From positions 1 to 64,000 of the forward strand of contig JAKASG010000002.1 in assembly GCA_021828285.1 (NCBI GenBank): a stretch of DNA of 64,000 nt, read 5' to 3'. Position 1 is the stretch's first letter. Each line of letters opens with the position of its first letter. The notes under the pieces were generated by a model. The model was not told the origin of the DNA. It did not search any database and saw nothing but the letters and a program-made list of their open reading frames with translations. The translations under genes and the position numbers were made by a program. This DNA is from Acidobacteriota bacterium (GTDB lineage: Bacteria; Acidobacteriota; Terriglobia; UBA7540). Of the stretch, positions 9,689 through 18,592 are shown piece by piece.

Positions 9689-10444
9689 ATGCAAAGCCGC
9701 ATTCTCGGTACGACGATGCCGGTGCTTGAAATCGAGTTGCAACCCGATGAGTCCGTTTTTTCCGAATCCGGAGAACTTTCCTGGATGACGAGTTCCATCC
9801 AGATGACGACGCACACGCAATTTGGCGGCGGCGGTGGCGTCTTCGGCGCGATCAAGCGCGTGGCGGGCGGTGGGTCGCTCTTCATGACCGAGTACCGCGC
9901 CATGGGCGCTCCCGGAACAATTTCCTTTGCCACGAAACTGCCGGGGCATATCGTCCCCGTCGAAGTCGGCCCGGGAAAAGAATATATGATTCAACGCCAC
10001 GGGTTCATGTCCGGAACGCCGCAAATCCAGATCGGCGTCGGCTTCCAGCAATCGCTCGGCGCGGGAATCTTCGGCGGCGAGGGCTTTCTGCTCCAGCGCC
10101 TGAGCGGAACGGGAACGGCGTGGCTCGAGCTTTCAGGCGAGCTGATTGTAAAGGATCTCCAGCCGGGCGAAAACCTGCGAGTCCATCCGGGACACGTCGG
10201 CGCGTTTCAAGCAGGCGTCGCCTTCACCATCTCAGCGGTGCCGGGGATCAAGAACATGATTTTTGGCGGCGACGGGCTTTTCCTCGCGTCTCTGACCGGG
10301 CCGGGAAGAATCTGGCTGCAATCGCTGCCCATTTCGCGGCTCGCGCACGCGCTCATTCCCTATCTGCCCGCGCAGCAGAATCAGGCGGTCGAGGGCGGAG
10401 TCGTCGGCGGCATCATGGGATCCATCCTGGGCGGAATGCGCTAG
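9689..10444 (+). CDS. AIM24 / TIGR00266 family protein
   Basis: 251 residues with the features of the AIM24 family: an early E-x-E-L-Q-P-D-E-S strand, the glycine-rich turn GGGGGVFGAIKR followed by FMTEYRA, and a glycine-rich C-terminus (GGVVGGIMGSILGGMR). Members form a double beta-fold resembling the TRAP attenuator; the mitochondrial relative is needed for inner-membrane organisation, and bacterial roles are undefined. A strong AAAAGGAGA Shine-Dalgarno lies at 9678-9686. It is a stand-alone gene, convergent with the C45-like hydrolase. Function should be left as unknown. Confidence 0.85.
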   Translation: MQSRILGTTMPVLEIELQPDESVFSESGELSWMTSSIQMTTHTQFGGGGGVFGAIKRVAGGGSLFMTEYRAMGAPGTISFATKLPGHIVPVEVGPGKEYMIQRHGFMSGTPQIQIGVGFQQSLGAGIFGGEGFLLQRLSGTGTAWLELSGELIVKDLQPGENLRVHPGHVGAFQAGVAFTISAVPGIKNMIFGGDGLFLASLTGPGRIWLQSLPISRLAHALIPYLPAQQNQAVEGGVVGGIMGSILGGMR

Positions 10445-10476
10445 CGGGACGAAAGGGCGCAGGTTACGGCGCCGCC

Positions 10477-11955
10477 TCAATCGCGCTCCCCGGCGCGGAA
10501 AAGCGTCCACGGGCCGGCGATCATATTTCGCAGGACAGGCGCTTGCCAATCGTATTGGGGATGCGCCCTGAGAAAAGGCTTCACATAGAAATTCATCCCG
10601 TCAGGATGGCCGCGGCGGGCATAAAAAGTCATGCCTTTTGCCATCTGACTGTCGATGGCCTTGCCTTGAATCGCGCCGCCGGGAAAATACGGACCCCAAT
10701 CCCAGCTCGCAACGCCGTGCGCCGACAGATCCACGTGGCCATCGAGCGTGCGCGCATCGGGACGGAATTTCTTGAGGTAAGTGTCGTAATGGTCGGCGAG
10801 GAATTTTTCCGCGAGCATCACGTCAATCCGTCCTTTATATTGTTTCATCAGTTGCTTCCAGCGGATGTGGCGGGCGTTCGGCGAGCTTGAAAGGTCGTTC
10901 GGATTGAAATCCGTTTCATCCTTCATGACGAGCGGATCGCTCGGAAAATTCGAGCTGACGTAATAACCGTTTTTCGTTCTCCAAACGCGCCAATGCTTCA
11001 GGCCCTCCTCAAAGCGCGCGATTTCACCGGTCTTGCGGTCGCCGAGCAGCCAGTCATTCGCGTATCCGCCGTTATTGCCATCGAGCATGATGCGAACGTA
11101 TTGATCAATGGAAGAGGCGTATTGCATCGCCTTGCGCGAGCGCTCGAACTCGGGAATACCGTTCGGGTTCCAGCCTTTGAAGCCGGTGATCGTCGTCTCG
11201 GTAATCATCAGGCCGGCGGAGTTGACGCCGAAGTCGTCGTCGCTCGTGATGACGCCCGGGAAGCCGTCCATCAGGATGCGGTAGCCGTGCGTCGGTTCGA
11301 TATCGAAAATGATTCGCCAGCGCTCGCCTTCCAGATAGCTGGTCCAGGCGTTGTGCGCCATCACGATTTGGTGGTTGCGCGTCCAATCGCCGGTGGCGAC
11401 GAAGGCGCTGCAATGGCCGGAGGGCTTTATGTTCTCCGCGACTTTGTGTTGCGCGTCGTACCACGGAACGTAATAATCCGGCAGCTCTTCGAAAGCGTTC
11501 AGAGCCACCACGTCGTCCAAATCCATGTTTTCAACGCCGTGCGCTTTGAGCCCCGCGACGATGCCTTCGAGTTCATGCTGGTATTCGGAGTCAATTTTCG
11601 GCCAAAGCATATTGCGCGCCGCCTGGCGGAAAAACTCCCAGCTCTTGCCGGAACCGTGCGTGTCATTCAGCTTGATTGCCTGGAAAGCGTCCTCGATCTC
11701 GGGCGCGAGGAGATAGCCATGCTGAAAGCCAATGTCGGACGGCGAGCCTTGCAAATGGACGTAAATCCATCCGGCCTTATCGAATCGGTACGCTCCCTTC
11801 AAACGCGGGTCGAGCTTGTGTGCGGCCTTGCGCGTCCCGGCGGCGCTCGCTGCTTTCGGTCGCGCAACTCGGACGAGTGCAAACAGCAGGACGAATCCCG
11901 CAACCGCAGTCAACGCACCAGCCAAAACGGAATGTTTCTTCCCTGGTCCGATCAT
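10477..11955 (-). CDS. C45/phospholipase-B-like Ntn hydrolase, exported or membrane-anchored
   Basis: 492 residues. An N-terminal hydrophobic segment (about 9-31, ending in VARPKAASA) predicts export or membrane anchoring. Residues 48 onward resemble the C45 acyltransferase / phospholipase-B-like Ntn-hydrolase superfamily: QHGYLLAPEI, VVALNAFEELPDY, then C182 in PSGHCSAFVATG, the expected autoprocessed nucleophile, followed by AHNAW and GVNSAGLMITETT. Such enzymes cleave amide or ester bonds, but the substrate cannot be inferred. The start ATG has an AGGGAGG Shine-Dalgarno eight bases upstream and overlaps the hpnE stop codon by four bases, so it is the last gene of the hpnCDE unit. That placement suggests, without proving, a role in lipid or hopanoid metabolism. 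Confidence 0.8.
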   Translation of the reverse strand: MIGPGKKHSVLAGALTAVAGFVLLFALVRVARPKAASAAGTRKAAHKLDPRLKGAYRFDKAGWIYVHLQGSPSDIGFQHGYLLAPEIEDAFQAIKLNDTHGSGKSWEFFRQAARNMLWPKIDSEYQHELEGIVAGLKAHGVENMDLDDVVALNAFEELPDYYVPWYDAQHKVAENIKPSGHCSAFVATGDWTRNHQIVMAHNAWTSYLEGERWRIIFDIEPTHGYRILMDGFPGVITSDDDFGVNSAGLMITETTITGFKGWNPNGIPEFERSRKAMQYASSIDQYVRIMLDGNNGGYANDWLLGDRKTGEIARFEEGLKHWRVWRTKNGYYVSSNFPSDPLVMKDETDFNPNDLSSSPNARHIRWKQLMKQYKGRIDVMLAEKFLADHYDTYLKKFRPDARTLDGHVDLSAHGVASWDWGPYFPGGAIQGKAIDSQMAKGMTFYARRGHPDGMNFYVKPFLRAHPQYDWQAPVLRNMIAGPWTLFRAGERD

Positions 11956-13328
11956 TCGACGATCCTCCCTAAATCATTCTCCAATTCATCTACGGCAGTG
12001 TAACCGCTTTGGGCCGCGCCTTCAATCGTTGCCGGCAGTCCGGTGGCCGTCCAATCGCCGGCAAGGTAAAGGCCGCGGACGGGCGTGCGAGCCGTCGGGC
12101 GAAGCGCCTCGACGCCGACGTGCGGAGAAAACGTAGCGAACCGTTCCTTGATGACCAGCGAATGCCGCAGCCTGGCTTCCCGTGCGGCCGGCAGCAATTG
12201 TCCCAATTCTCGAAGCGCCATGGCCAGAATCTCTTCTTTCGGCCGCGCAACGTGCGCATGCGCCCCGCTGAGAACGATGCTCACAAACGGCTCGCCGCTG
12301 CCGTCGTCGCCTCGATTGAACAGCCATTGGATCGTCGTATCCCGCAGCGCGGCGAACTCGATTTCGGTAATGCGCCGGTCGAACCAAAGGTTGATGGAAA
12401 TGATCGGCGCGGGACGTAGCGCGAGGGTGCGAGTGAAAAATGGGTCGGAACGCAACAGGCCGGGTGGCAAAAGCAGCGTGAAAGAATTCCAGGGAACAGC
12501 GCTGATGATGTGATCGGCCTCAAGCCTCTCTCCACCCGCAAGCTCGACGCCGCGGCAGGCGCCTTCTTCGATTATGAATCTGCGGACGTTACGATTGAGC
12601 TCCAACTGTCCGCCGCGATCCTGGAGATAAGCGGGAGCGAGCGAGGAATAGAGATCACTCAGTCCGGTGCGCGCGAATCCGAGCCGGGAATCCGCCGCCG
12701 AACTGAACAGCGCAAGGCGCAGAACCCGCTCGAAGATCTGGGCGGAGGCGATTTCCGGATCTTCATTCATCGCGGCGACGGCGAGCAGATTCCAGAAATT
12801 GTGCTGCAAGGTTTCCGACTGGCCTGCCTGCCGAAGCCAGGATGAAACCGTCGCACCGTCGGCGGGCGCGGTTGCACTTCGAGAATTCCGCCGGAGCATG
12901 CGCGCGAAGCGAAGCAGTTCCCATTTTTCGCGCGCGGTGAAACTCCCCGAACCGATCACGCCCGCAAGCAGATGCCAGGGTGCGGGCAGACGAGGGCAGC
13001 GGAGATGCGTCCGCTTCCCGGACGCATCCAAAAATTCGAGAGCGAATCCCGGCTGGAATCGAACGCGGCCGGCGGCGCCAATCGTTTCGAGGAAGCGAAG
13101 CGTCGAATGATAACAGCCCATGAGCAGGTGCTGGCCGTTATCCACGACCGAGCCGGTGACCGGCTCAATAAGCGAGCGCGCGCGGCCGCCGAGATGCGGC
13201 TTTTGTTCGAGCAGCCGGATGCGCCGGCCTTTGCTCGCGAGCGCAACCGCGGCGGCGAGCCCCGCGAACCCTCCGCCAATCACCAGGACGGGACGGTTCA
13301 CAGCCGCCGCTCCCTCGTGCACGCGCAT
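11952..13328 (-). CDS. hpnE: Hydroxysqualene dehydroxylase (squalene-associated FAD desaturase)
   Basis: FAD-dependent oxidoreductase of the phytoene-desaturase-like fold that reduces hydroxysqualene to squalene, the last step of the HpnCDE route. The Rossmann motif VIGGGFAGLAAAVAL is near the N-terminus and the C-terminal FAD segment reads LYLAGDWTATGLPATIEGA. Length (458 aa from ATG 13328) fits. A GTG at 13301 preceded by GAGGGAG and giving MNRPVLVIGGG may be the true start. Lies 30 bp downstream of hpnD and overlaps the C45-like gene by four bases. Confidence 0.93.
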   Translation of the reverse strand: MRVHEGAAAVNRPVLVIGGGFAGLAAAVALASKGRRIRLLEQKPHLGGRARSLIEPVTGSVVDNGQHLLMGCYHSTLRFLETIGAAGRVRFQPGFALEFLDASGKRTHLRCPRLPAPWHLLAGVIGSGSFTAREKWELLRFARMLRRNSRSATAPADGATVSSWLRQAGQSETLQHNFWNLLAVAAMNEDPEIASAQIFERVLRLALFSSAADSRLGFARTGLSDLYSSLAPAYLQDRGGQLELNRNVRRFIIEEGACRGVELAGGERLEADHIISAVPWNSFTLLLPPGLLRSDPFFTRTLALRPAPIISINLWFDRRITEIEFAALRDTTIQWLFNRGDDGSGEPFVSIVLSGAHAHVARPKEEILAMALRELGQLLPAAREARLRHSLVIKERFATFSPHVGVEALRPTARTPVRGLYLAGDWTATGLPATIEGAAQSGYTAVDELENDLGRIVE

Positions 13329-13358
13329 AGAACTAGGAATCGCATCGGCTGGTGCTTA

Positions 13359-14231
13359 TCAAACTCCCGGCGCCTGGGGATACCACTCGAGGCCAAGAAA
13401 AACCCGGACTGCGGATATCATTTTGGACGCGCGGGACAGCCGGACGCGCTCGGCAAAAGGGTTGTTGCGGCGCTGAAGAACGCGCTCGAGAAGCTTCCAA
13501 TAAATCGCCGCCATAATCTCCGCAGCGAGCATCGCGCGCCGGTCTTCCTCGGGCAGAGCGCGCCGCGCTTCTCGAAAGCATTCGCGCGCGCGCTCTGCCT
13601 CAAACTCCATCATCTCGCGGAAGCGCCCATCCGGCCGCCCATTGCAAATTCCATCCGGACTGACCCCGAAACGCTCGAGATCCTCTTCAGGCAAATAGAC
13701 GCGCCCGCGCCGGCCGTCGCTCCCGAGGTCGCGGAGAATATTGACGAGCTGCAGAGCCTGTCCCAATTTCACGGCGTAATCGCGAGTGCGTGGATTTTGA
13801 TAGCCGAAGATTTCGACCGAGATCAAACCGATGGTCGAGGCGACGTGATAGCAGTAAACCGCGAGGTCGTCGAAGGTGCGGTAACGCGTCCGAACGAGAT
13901 CCATCTCGAGCCCGCGCAGGAGATCCTCGAAGTGCCGGCGGGGAATTTTGAACCGCTCAATCGCCGCCGCGAGCTGAACGACGTTCGGCGTGCGGCCCTC
14001 GGCGCGGAAACGTCCATCCGCCGGATAGCACGCCACCAGGTCTTCGCGGCACCGGGCAATCTCACGAATCGCACTCTCATGGCCGCCCTCGCGGTCCACC
14101 GCGTCGTCGCTGCGCCGGGCGAAAGCGTAAACCGCCTCGATGGCGCGCCGTTTTTCGGGGCGCAAAACAAGGAACGAATAATAAAAGTTTGTCGTCCGCG
14201 CGTTCGTCAGCCGCACCTCCGGACTTTGCAA
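13359..14231 (-). CDS. hpnD: Presqualene diphosphate synthase
   Basis: Squalene/phytoene-synthase family enzyme of 290 residues; in the HpnCDE pathway HpnD condenses two farnesyl diphosphates to presqualene diphosphate. The two aspartate-rich prenyl-diphosphate-binding motifs appear as RRSDDAVD (about 40-47) and QLVNILRDLGSD (about 161-172). Middle gene of the hpnC-hpnD-hpnE set. HpnC and HpnD are paralogues; this copy is called HpnD from its position immediately before hpnE and the RGRVYLP segment after the second Asp motif. Confidence 0.9.
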   Translation of the reverse strand: MQSPEVRLTNARTTNFYYSFLVLRPEKRRAIEAVYAFARRSDDAVDREGGHESAIREIARCREDLVACYPADGRFRAEGRTPNVVQLAAAIERFKIPRRHFEDLLRGLEMDLVRTRYRTFDDLAVYCYHVASTIGLISVEIFGYQNPRTRDYAVKLGQALQLVNILRDLGSDGRRGRVYLPEEDLERFGVSPDGICNGRPDGRFREMMEFEAERARECFREARRALPEEDRRAMLAAEIMAAIYWKLLERVLQRRNNPFAERVRLSRASKMISAVRVFLGLEWYPQAPGV

Positions 14232-14276
14232 GTTCCCCCCGTTATGACCGTCTGGCGAGCCCCCGCCACGGACCGA

Positions 14277-15155
14277 TCAGTCCATCGCTGAAGCCGCCGC
14301 TTTCGCCGGCGCGAGCGGAGAAAGGCGCCGGCCCGATTGCAAATAGAGCCAGACCGCTTCGAGCTTCGAAAGGCGCGGCCGGCGATTGAGCGTGTCGTAA
14401 TCGAGAGCCTCAATCTTATTGAGAATGGCCATGCCGCCCCGCCAAGTCGTGCGAAGCTGCCGCCGCAGGCGTGCGTCAGCAAGATCCGTGAGCGGCCGGC
14501 CGCGCTCAAAAAGCTCGCGCGTGCGGCGCACCTCAAAAGCCATCAGATTTCTCCAGCGCTCGTCCGCCCGGCCGGTCACCAGACCCTCTCTTGAATAGCC
14601 GAATCGCGTGAAATCTTCAAGCGGAATATAAATCCTTCCGCGCTTGAAATCCACCGCGACATCCTGCCAGAAGTTCGTCAGTTGAAGCGCCGTGCATATG
14701 CAATCGGACAAGCGGGCATGCTCCGCATCGCGATCTCCGAAAAGCGCCAGCACGAGCCTGCCCACAGGATTTGCCGAGCGCTCGCAGTAAGCCATGAGCG
14801 CCTTAAAATCCGGGAAGGCCGTTCCGCGCGAGTCCATCTCGAAGGCGTCCAGCAGAAAGTCGAAAGGTTTCTGCTTGAGGCCGAATTTTCCGACGGCATC
14901 GGCCAGCGCGACAAAAACAGGATCCTCCGCCTGGCCGCGGAATGATGTGCCAAGCTTTTCCCGCCACTCGTCAAGCTTTTCGAGACGAGCTCCAAAGCGG
15001 GGCTCGTCGGCAAAATCGTCCGCGCTTCGTGCAAAAGCGTAGATTGCCGCAAGGGCGTCACGCCGGTCCTTTGGAACCAAGCGCGAAGCGACGGGAAAAT
15101 TCTCGTAATGCCGCGCCAATCGCCGGCATTCGGCGTAGGCCCTTCGAACATTCAT
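14277..15155 (-). CDS. hpnC: Hydroxysqualene synthase
   Basis: Squalene/phytoene-synthase family, 292 residues; HpnC converts presqualene diphosphate to hydroxysqualene. Visible motifs are the HYENFPVASRLVP segment characteristic of HpnC, ARSADDFADEPR (first aspartate-rich motif) and QLTNFWQDVAVDFKRGRIYIP (second). ATG 15155 is chosen because the longer frame would run into ftsZ and because conserved sequence begins right after it (MNVRRAYAEC); no strong Shine-Dalgarno is visible. It begins 70 bp after the ftsZ stop on the same strand with no terminator seen between them, so it may be co-transcribed with the division cluster. Confidence 0.9.
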   Translation of the reverse strand: MNVRRAYAECRRLARHYENFPVASRLVPKDRRDALAAIYAFARSADDFADEPRFGARLEKLDEWREKLGTSFRGQAEDPVFVALADAVGKFGLKQKPFDFLLDAFEMDSRGTAFPDFKALMAYCERSANPVGRLVLALFGDRDAEHARLSDCICTALQLTNFWQDVAVDFKRGRIYIPLEDFTRFGYSREGLVTGRADERWRNLMAFEVRRTRELFERGRPLTDLADARLRRQLRTTWRGGMAILNKIEALDYDTLNRRPRLSKLEAVWLYLQSGRRLSPLAPAKAAASAMD

Positions 15156-15225
15156 CTGGCTATCCGTAGGCAAAGGCCCTCTGCGGGACGCTCGCCGAGC
15201 GATCCGTGGGTGCGACGCGCGGAAG

Positions 15226-16401
15226 CTACGCGCCAGATTTGGGCCGGCGAAGGAACGCGGGCACGTCAAGATCGTCTTCGGGCACTTCTGCGGGCGGTTT
15301 CTTGACCGGCGCTTCGATAGGCAGTTTTTCTCTTTTCATCATGGCCGAGCGGATGGTCTGCTGCGCGCTGCGGAGCGCAGGCGAAACGCCGGTGAGCGGC
15401 TTGAGCCCCATTTTATCCGACTTGATTCCGGTGGCGATGACAGTGACCTTGACCGCGTCTTTCATTGCTTCATCGTGAACGGCGCCGAAGATGATGTTGG
15501 CGTTATCGGCCGCGGCCTTCTGGACGATGGATGACGCCTCATGCACTTCGTGCAAAGTGAGCTTGCTCGAGCCTGTGATGTTAAGGAGAATGCCCTGCGC
15601 CCCGTTGATCGAGGCGTCTTCGAGAAGCGGGCTGGCCATCGCGCGGTTCGTCGCTTCGATCGCCCGGTTTTCGCCCGACGCCACGGCCGTTCCCATCACC
15701 GCGTAGCCCATGCCTTCCATGATGGTTTTGATGTCGGCGAAGTCGCGGTTGATGATGCCGGTGATCGTGATGATGTCGGAGATCCCCTGCACACCCTGGC
15801 GCAGGATATCATCGGCGATGCGAAAAGCCTCAAAGAAGCTCGTGCCTTTGTCCACGTACTGCATCAAACGCTCGTTGGGAATGCAAATGACCGTATCCAC
15901 GGCCTGGCTGAGCTCGCCCAGGCCCTGCTCGGCCTGCGTCATGCGGCGCTTGCCCTCAAAGGCAAAGGGCTTGGTGACGACAGCAACAGTCAGTGCGCCG
16001 AGCTCGCGCGCGAGGCTCGCGACGATCGGCGCGCCGCCGGTTCCCGTGCCGCCGCCGAGGCCCGTCGTGACGAAGACCATATCCGCGCCTTCGAGCGCCT
16101 CGATGATTTTTTCCGTATCCTCGAGGGCCGCCGCGCGGCCGACTTCCGGATTTGCGCCGGCGCCGAGCCCTTTCGTCAGCTTTGCGCCGAGCTGAATTTT
16201 GAGCGGCGCCTTCGACGCCTGGAGCGCCTGCAGATCCGTGTTCGCCGCCATGAATTCGACGCCTTCGAGCTTGGCAGCGATCATCCGGTTGACGGCGTTT
16301 CCGCCGCCGCCGCCCACGCCAATCACTTTGATTTTGGCGCCCTGGCGAAGATGATCGGAAAAATCCACGCGCAAGGCCCCGTCGTTTCCTTCAATCGTCA
16401 T
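15226..16401 (-). CDS. ftsZ: Cell division protein FtsZ
   Basis: Tubulin-like GTPase that forms the cytokinetic ring. 391 residues; the tubulin signature [10 protein letters not shown], the early [17 protein letters not shown], the T7-loop region [11 protein letters not shown] and the conserved C-terminal peptide LDVPAFLRR for FtsA binding are all intact. Last gene of the dcw cluster, 16 bp after ftsA. Transcription probably comes from the internal promoter upstream of murD as well as from mraZ. Confidence 0.98.
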   Translation of the reverse strand: MTIEGNDGALRVDFSDHLRQGAKIKVIGVGGGGGNAVNRMIAAKLEGVEFMAANTDLQALQASKAPLKIQLGAKLTKGLGAGANPEVGRAAALEDTEKIIEALEGADMVFVTTGLGGGTGTGGAPIVASLARELGALTVAVVTKPFAFEGKRRMTQAEQGLGELSQAVDTVICIPNERLMQYVDKGTSFFEAFRIADDILRQGVQGISDIITITGIINRDFADIKTIMEGMGYAVMGTAVASGENRAIEATNRAMASPLLEDASINGAQGILLNITGSSKLTLHEVHEASSIVQKAAADNANIIFGAVHDEAMKDAVKVTVIATGIKSDKMGLKPLTGVSPALRSAQQTIRSAMMKREKLPIEAPVKKPPAEVPEDDLDVPAFLRRPKSGA

Positions 16402-16417
16402 GCTGGCTCCTCTCCGC

Positions 16418-17641
16418 TCAGTTCACCGGACCTCTCAGAGCGCCCCAAATCTTACCCACCAAACCGCGATTCCTCGACTCCCGCAACAGGCGCATTTTCT
16501 TGCCGTAAACGGCGAGGCCTGCGACGGTCACGAGTTCGGGATCGTTCAACCAATCCTCCGCGCACACGATGCCGCCGGGCAACGCGGTGCGCACGGGCAA
16601 TTCGAAGTATTGTTCAGCGAGCGCGGCGAAGCCGCCGAGTTTTGCTCCGCCGCCTGCGAGAACCACACCGGCCGCGAGCGGTCCCGAAAGCCGGGCGCGA
16701 TCCAGCTCGGCTTGAATCAGCTCGAGCAACTCGAGCGCACGCGGCTCAATAATCTCATTCAGCCGCACCGCGTTGACGACGCGCGAAGGGCGGTCGCCGA
16801 CGCTCGGCACTTCGAGCGCCGCCGCTTCCGCCTTGAGCCCTTCGGGCTGCCCCCAGCTCCGCTTCATCTTTTCGGCTTCCGGGATTGGCGTTCGCAATCC
16901 CACCGCGATGTCATTCGTGAAGTGCTCGCCGCCGACGGGAATTGCCGCCGTGTGGCGCACAGTCCCCTGCTGATAGACAATGAGACCGGTCGAACCTCCG
17001 CCCAGATCGACGAGGGCGACGCCCTGCTCGCGCTCATCGGCCGTCAGGCAGGATTCCGCCGAAGCGAGCGGCTCAAAGACGATGCCGCTTTCTGGAACTT
17101 CAACGCCCGCACGATTGACGGCCGTCACCACATTTTGCCACGCCAGGGCCGAAGCGGTAATGAGGTGCACGTCCGCTTCGAGGCGCGAGCCGACCATGCC
17201 GATCGGATCGCGAATGCCGTCCTGCGAGTCGAGCAGGAACTCCTGCGGCAGGACGTGGAGCAGCTCGCGGTCCTGCGGAAGCGTAACGCCCTGCGCCGCG
17301 CGAATCGCCTGCCGGATTTCCTCGCGAGTCACGCCGCGGCCGCGGTCGGTGACCGTGGCGGCGCCGCGCGCGCTCACTCCTTTTACATGCCGCCCGCCGA
17401 CGCCCACGTACGCCGCGCTCACCGGAACGCCCGCCGACGCTTCCGCCGCTTCCACCGCTTTCTTGACCGCCATGACGGTGGCATCGAGGTTGACGATGAG
17501 TCCCTTGCGCCAACCCCTCGATTCCGCGACGCCGATGCCGCCCGCTTCAAGCCCCGCACCATCCGAAAGGAAACACACGAGAGCGCAAACCTTGGTGCTC
17601 CCGATGTCAAGCCCGACAATCGGTTCGTCTTTCCTTGCCAT
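16418..17641 (-). CDS. ftsA: Cell division protein FtsA
   Basis: Actin-like ATPase that tethers FtsZ to the membrane. 407 residues with the phosphate-binding loops [13 protein letters not shown] and [21 protein letters not shown] in the adenosine motif, and a C-terminal amphipathic helix [11 protein letters not shown], the membrane-targeting sequence. Lies 30 bp after ftsQ. Confidence 0.97.
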   Translation of the reverse strand: MARKDEPIVGLDIGSTKVCALVCFLSDGAGLEAGGIGVAESRGWRKGLIVNLDATVMAVKKAVEAAEASAGVPVSAAYVGVGGRHVKGVSARGAATVTDRGRGVTREEIRQAIRAAQGVTLPQDRELLHVLPQEFLLDSQDGIRDPIGMVGSRLEADVHLITASALAWQNVVTAVNRAGVEVPESGIVFEPLASAESCLTADEREQGVALVDLGGGSTGLIVYQQGTVRHTAAIPVGGEHFTNDIAVGLRTPIPEAEKMKRSWGQPEGLKAEAAALEVPSVGDRPSRVVNAVRLNEIIEPRALELLELIQAELDRARLSGPLAAGVVLAGGGAKLGGFAALAEQYFELPVRTALPGGIVCAEDWLNDPELVTVAGLAVYGKKMRLLRESRNRGLVGKIWGALRGPVN

Positions 17642-17671
17642 CGTTAATTTATCCTCAGCCGTCTGCCAGAA

Positions 17672-18592
17672 TCAGTTTTGCGCCGCAGGCTTCGTCGCGC
17701 CCGGCGCCACCGGATTGACGACAACCTGGTTCTTATACCTCAGATCCACCGAATCCACCGGCGCGTTCAGCTTTTCAATCCGGGGAAGCAGAGCAAGCAG
17801 ATTGGTCAGGCGCGCGCCGAATTCCCGCCGGCCGAAATGCACCAGAATGGTGCGTTGTCCCGAAACGATCAATGCTTTGAGGTCGGAAGGGTCTGAAACA
17901 TCCACCTGCGAAACCGTCCAGCCTGATCCCTTCATTGAATTCCGCGTCGCCTGCATAAACGTCAGGAACAATTGAACCCGTTCGAGGCGGTCGGAAGGAG
18001 TCTGGCCGTTCGCAAGGCCCGCGAGAATCGGAAAGTCGAACATCGCTCGGCTCGGCGGATCGAGCAACACGCCGTCGCGATCCACCAGCTCGATGTGCCC
18101 TCCGACCTCGGCGAAAGCCACCGGCGTCCGCTCAACCACAAAAATCGCCAGGCTCGCCGGAAATGTCCGAAGCACAGTGGCCGATTCAACCCAGGGAATG
18201 GATTCGACCTCTGCCCGCACGGCGCCGAGGTGCAAGCGAAAAATGTTGGTTCGCTGCGCGCCGTTAGCGTCCGGCGTGAACGCCAAAGCGTTCATGAACT
18301 CCTCGCGTGAAACGTAGCGATTGCCTTCAATCGTCACTTGCACGCTCGAGCCAAATCCGAAACGCGGCGCGCTCAAAATATAATGTGCCAGCCGATATGC
18401 GCCGTAAGCGAGCGGAATCAGGATCACGGCCACGAGCGCACCTGCAAACGCGGCATGTCGCATCTTCCGCGCCGCGCGGCCTCGGCGCACGGGCACGACT
18501 TTCGGCGCCCGCAAATAGCGCGGCTCGACTTCCGCTATCAAGTCGTCGGTCAGCGGGCGTTCCTGCTCGGAGGGTTCGATGGCCCTGTTCAC
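17672..18592 (-). CDS. ftsQ: Cell division protein FtsQ
   Basis: Bitopic divisome protein that recruits FtsB/FtsL. 306 residues: cytoplasmic basic N-terminus, one membrane helix (about 46-70, AAFAGALVAVILIPLAYGAY), then a POTRA domain (VQVTIEGNRYVSREEF to about 155) and the FtsQ/DivIB beta domain (VERTPVAFAEVGGHIELVDRDG onward). Its ATG overlaps the murC stop by four bases. Confidence 0.95.
   Translation of the reverse strand: MNRAIEPSEQERPLTDDLIAEVEPRYLRAPKVVPVRRGRAARKMRHAAFAGALVAVILIPLAYGAYRLAHYILSAPRFGFGSSVQVTIEGNRYVSREEFMNALAFTPDANGAQRTNIFRLHLGAVRAEVESIPWVESATVLRTFPASLAIFVVERTPVAFAEVGGHIELVDRDGVLLDPPSRAMFDFPILAGLANGQTPSDRLERVQLFLTFMQATRNSMKGSGWTVSQVDVSDPSDLKALIVSGQRTILVHFGRREFGARLTNLLALLPRIEKLNAPVDSVDLRYKNQVVVNPVAPGATKPAAQN

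Noticed and set aside
16400-17647. 415-codon plus-strand frame opposite ftsA
   Set aside because: It mirrors ftsA codon structure in a high-GC genome; antisense shadow without start signals.
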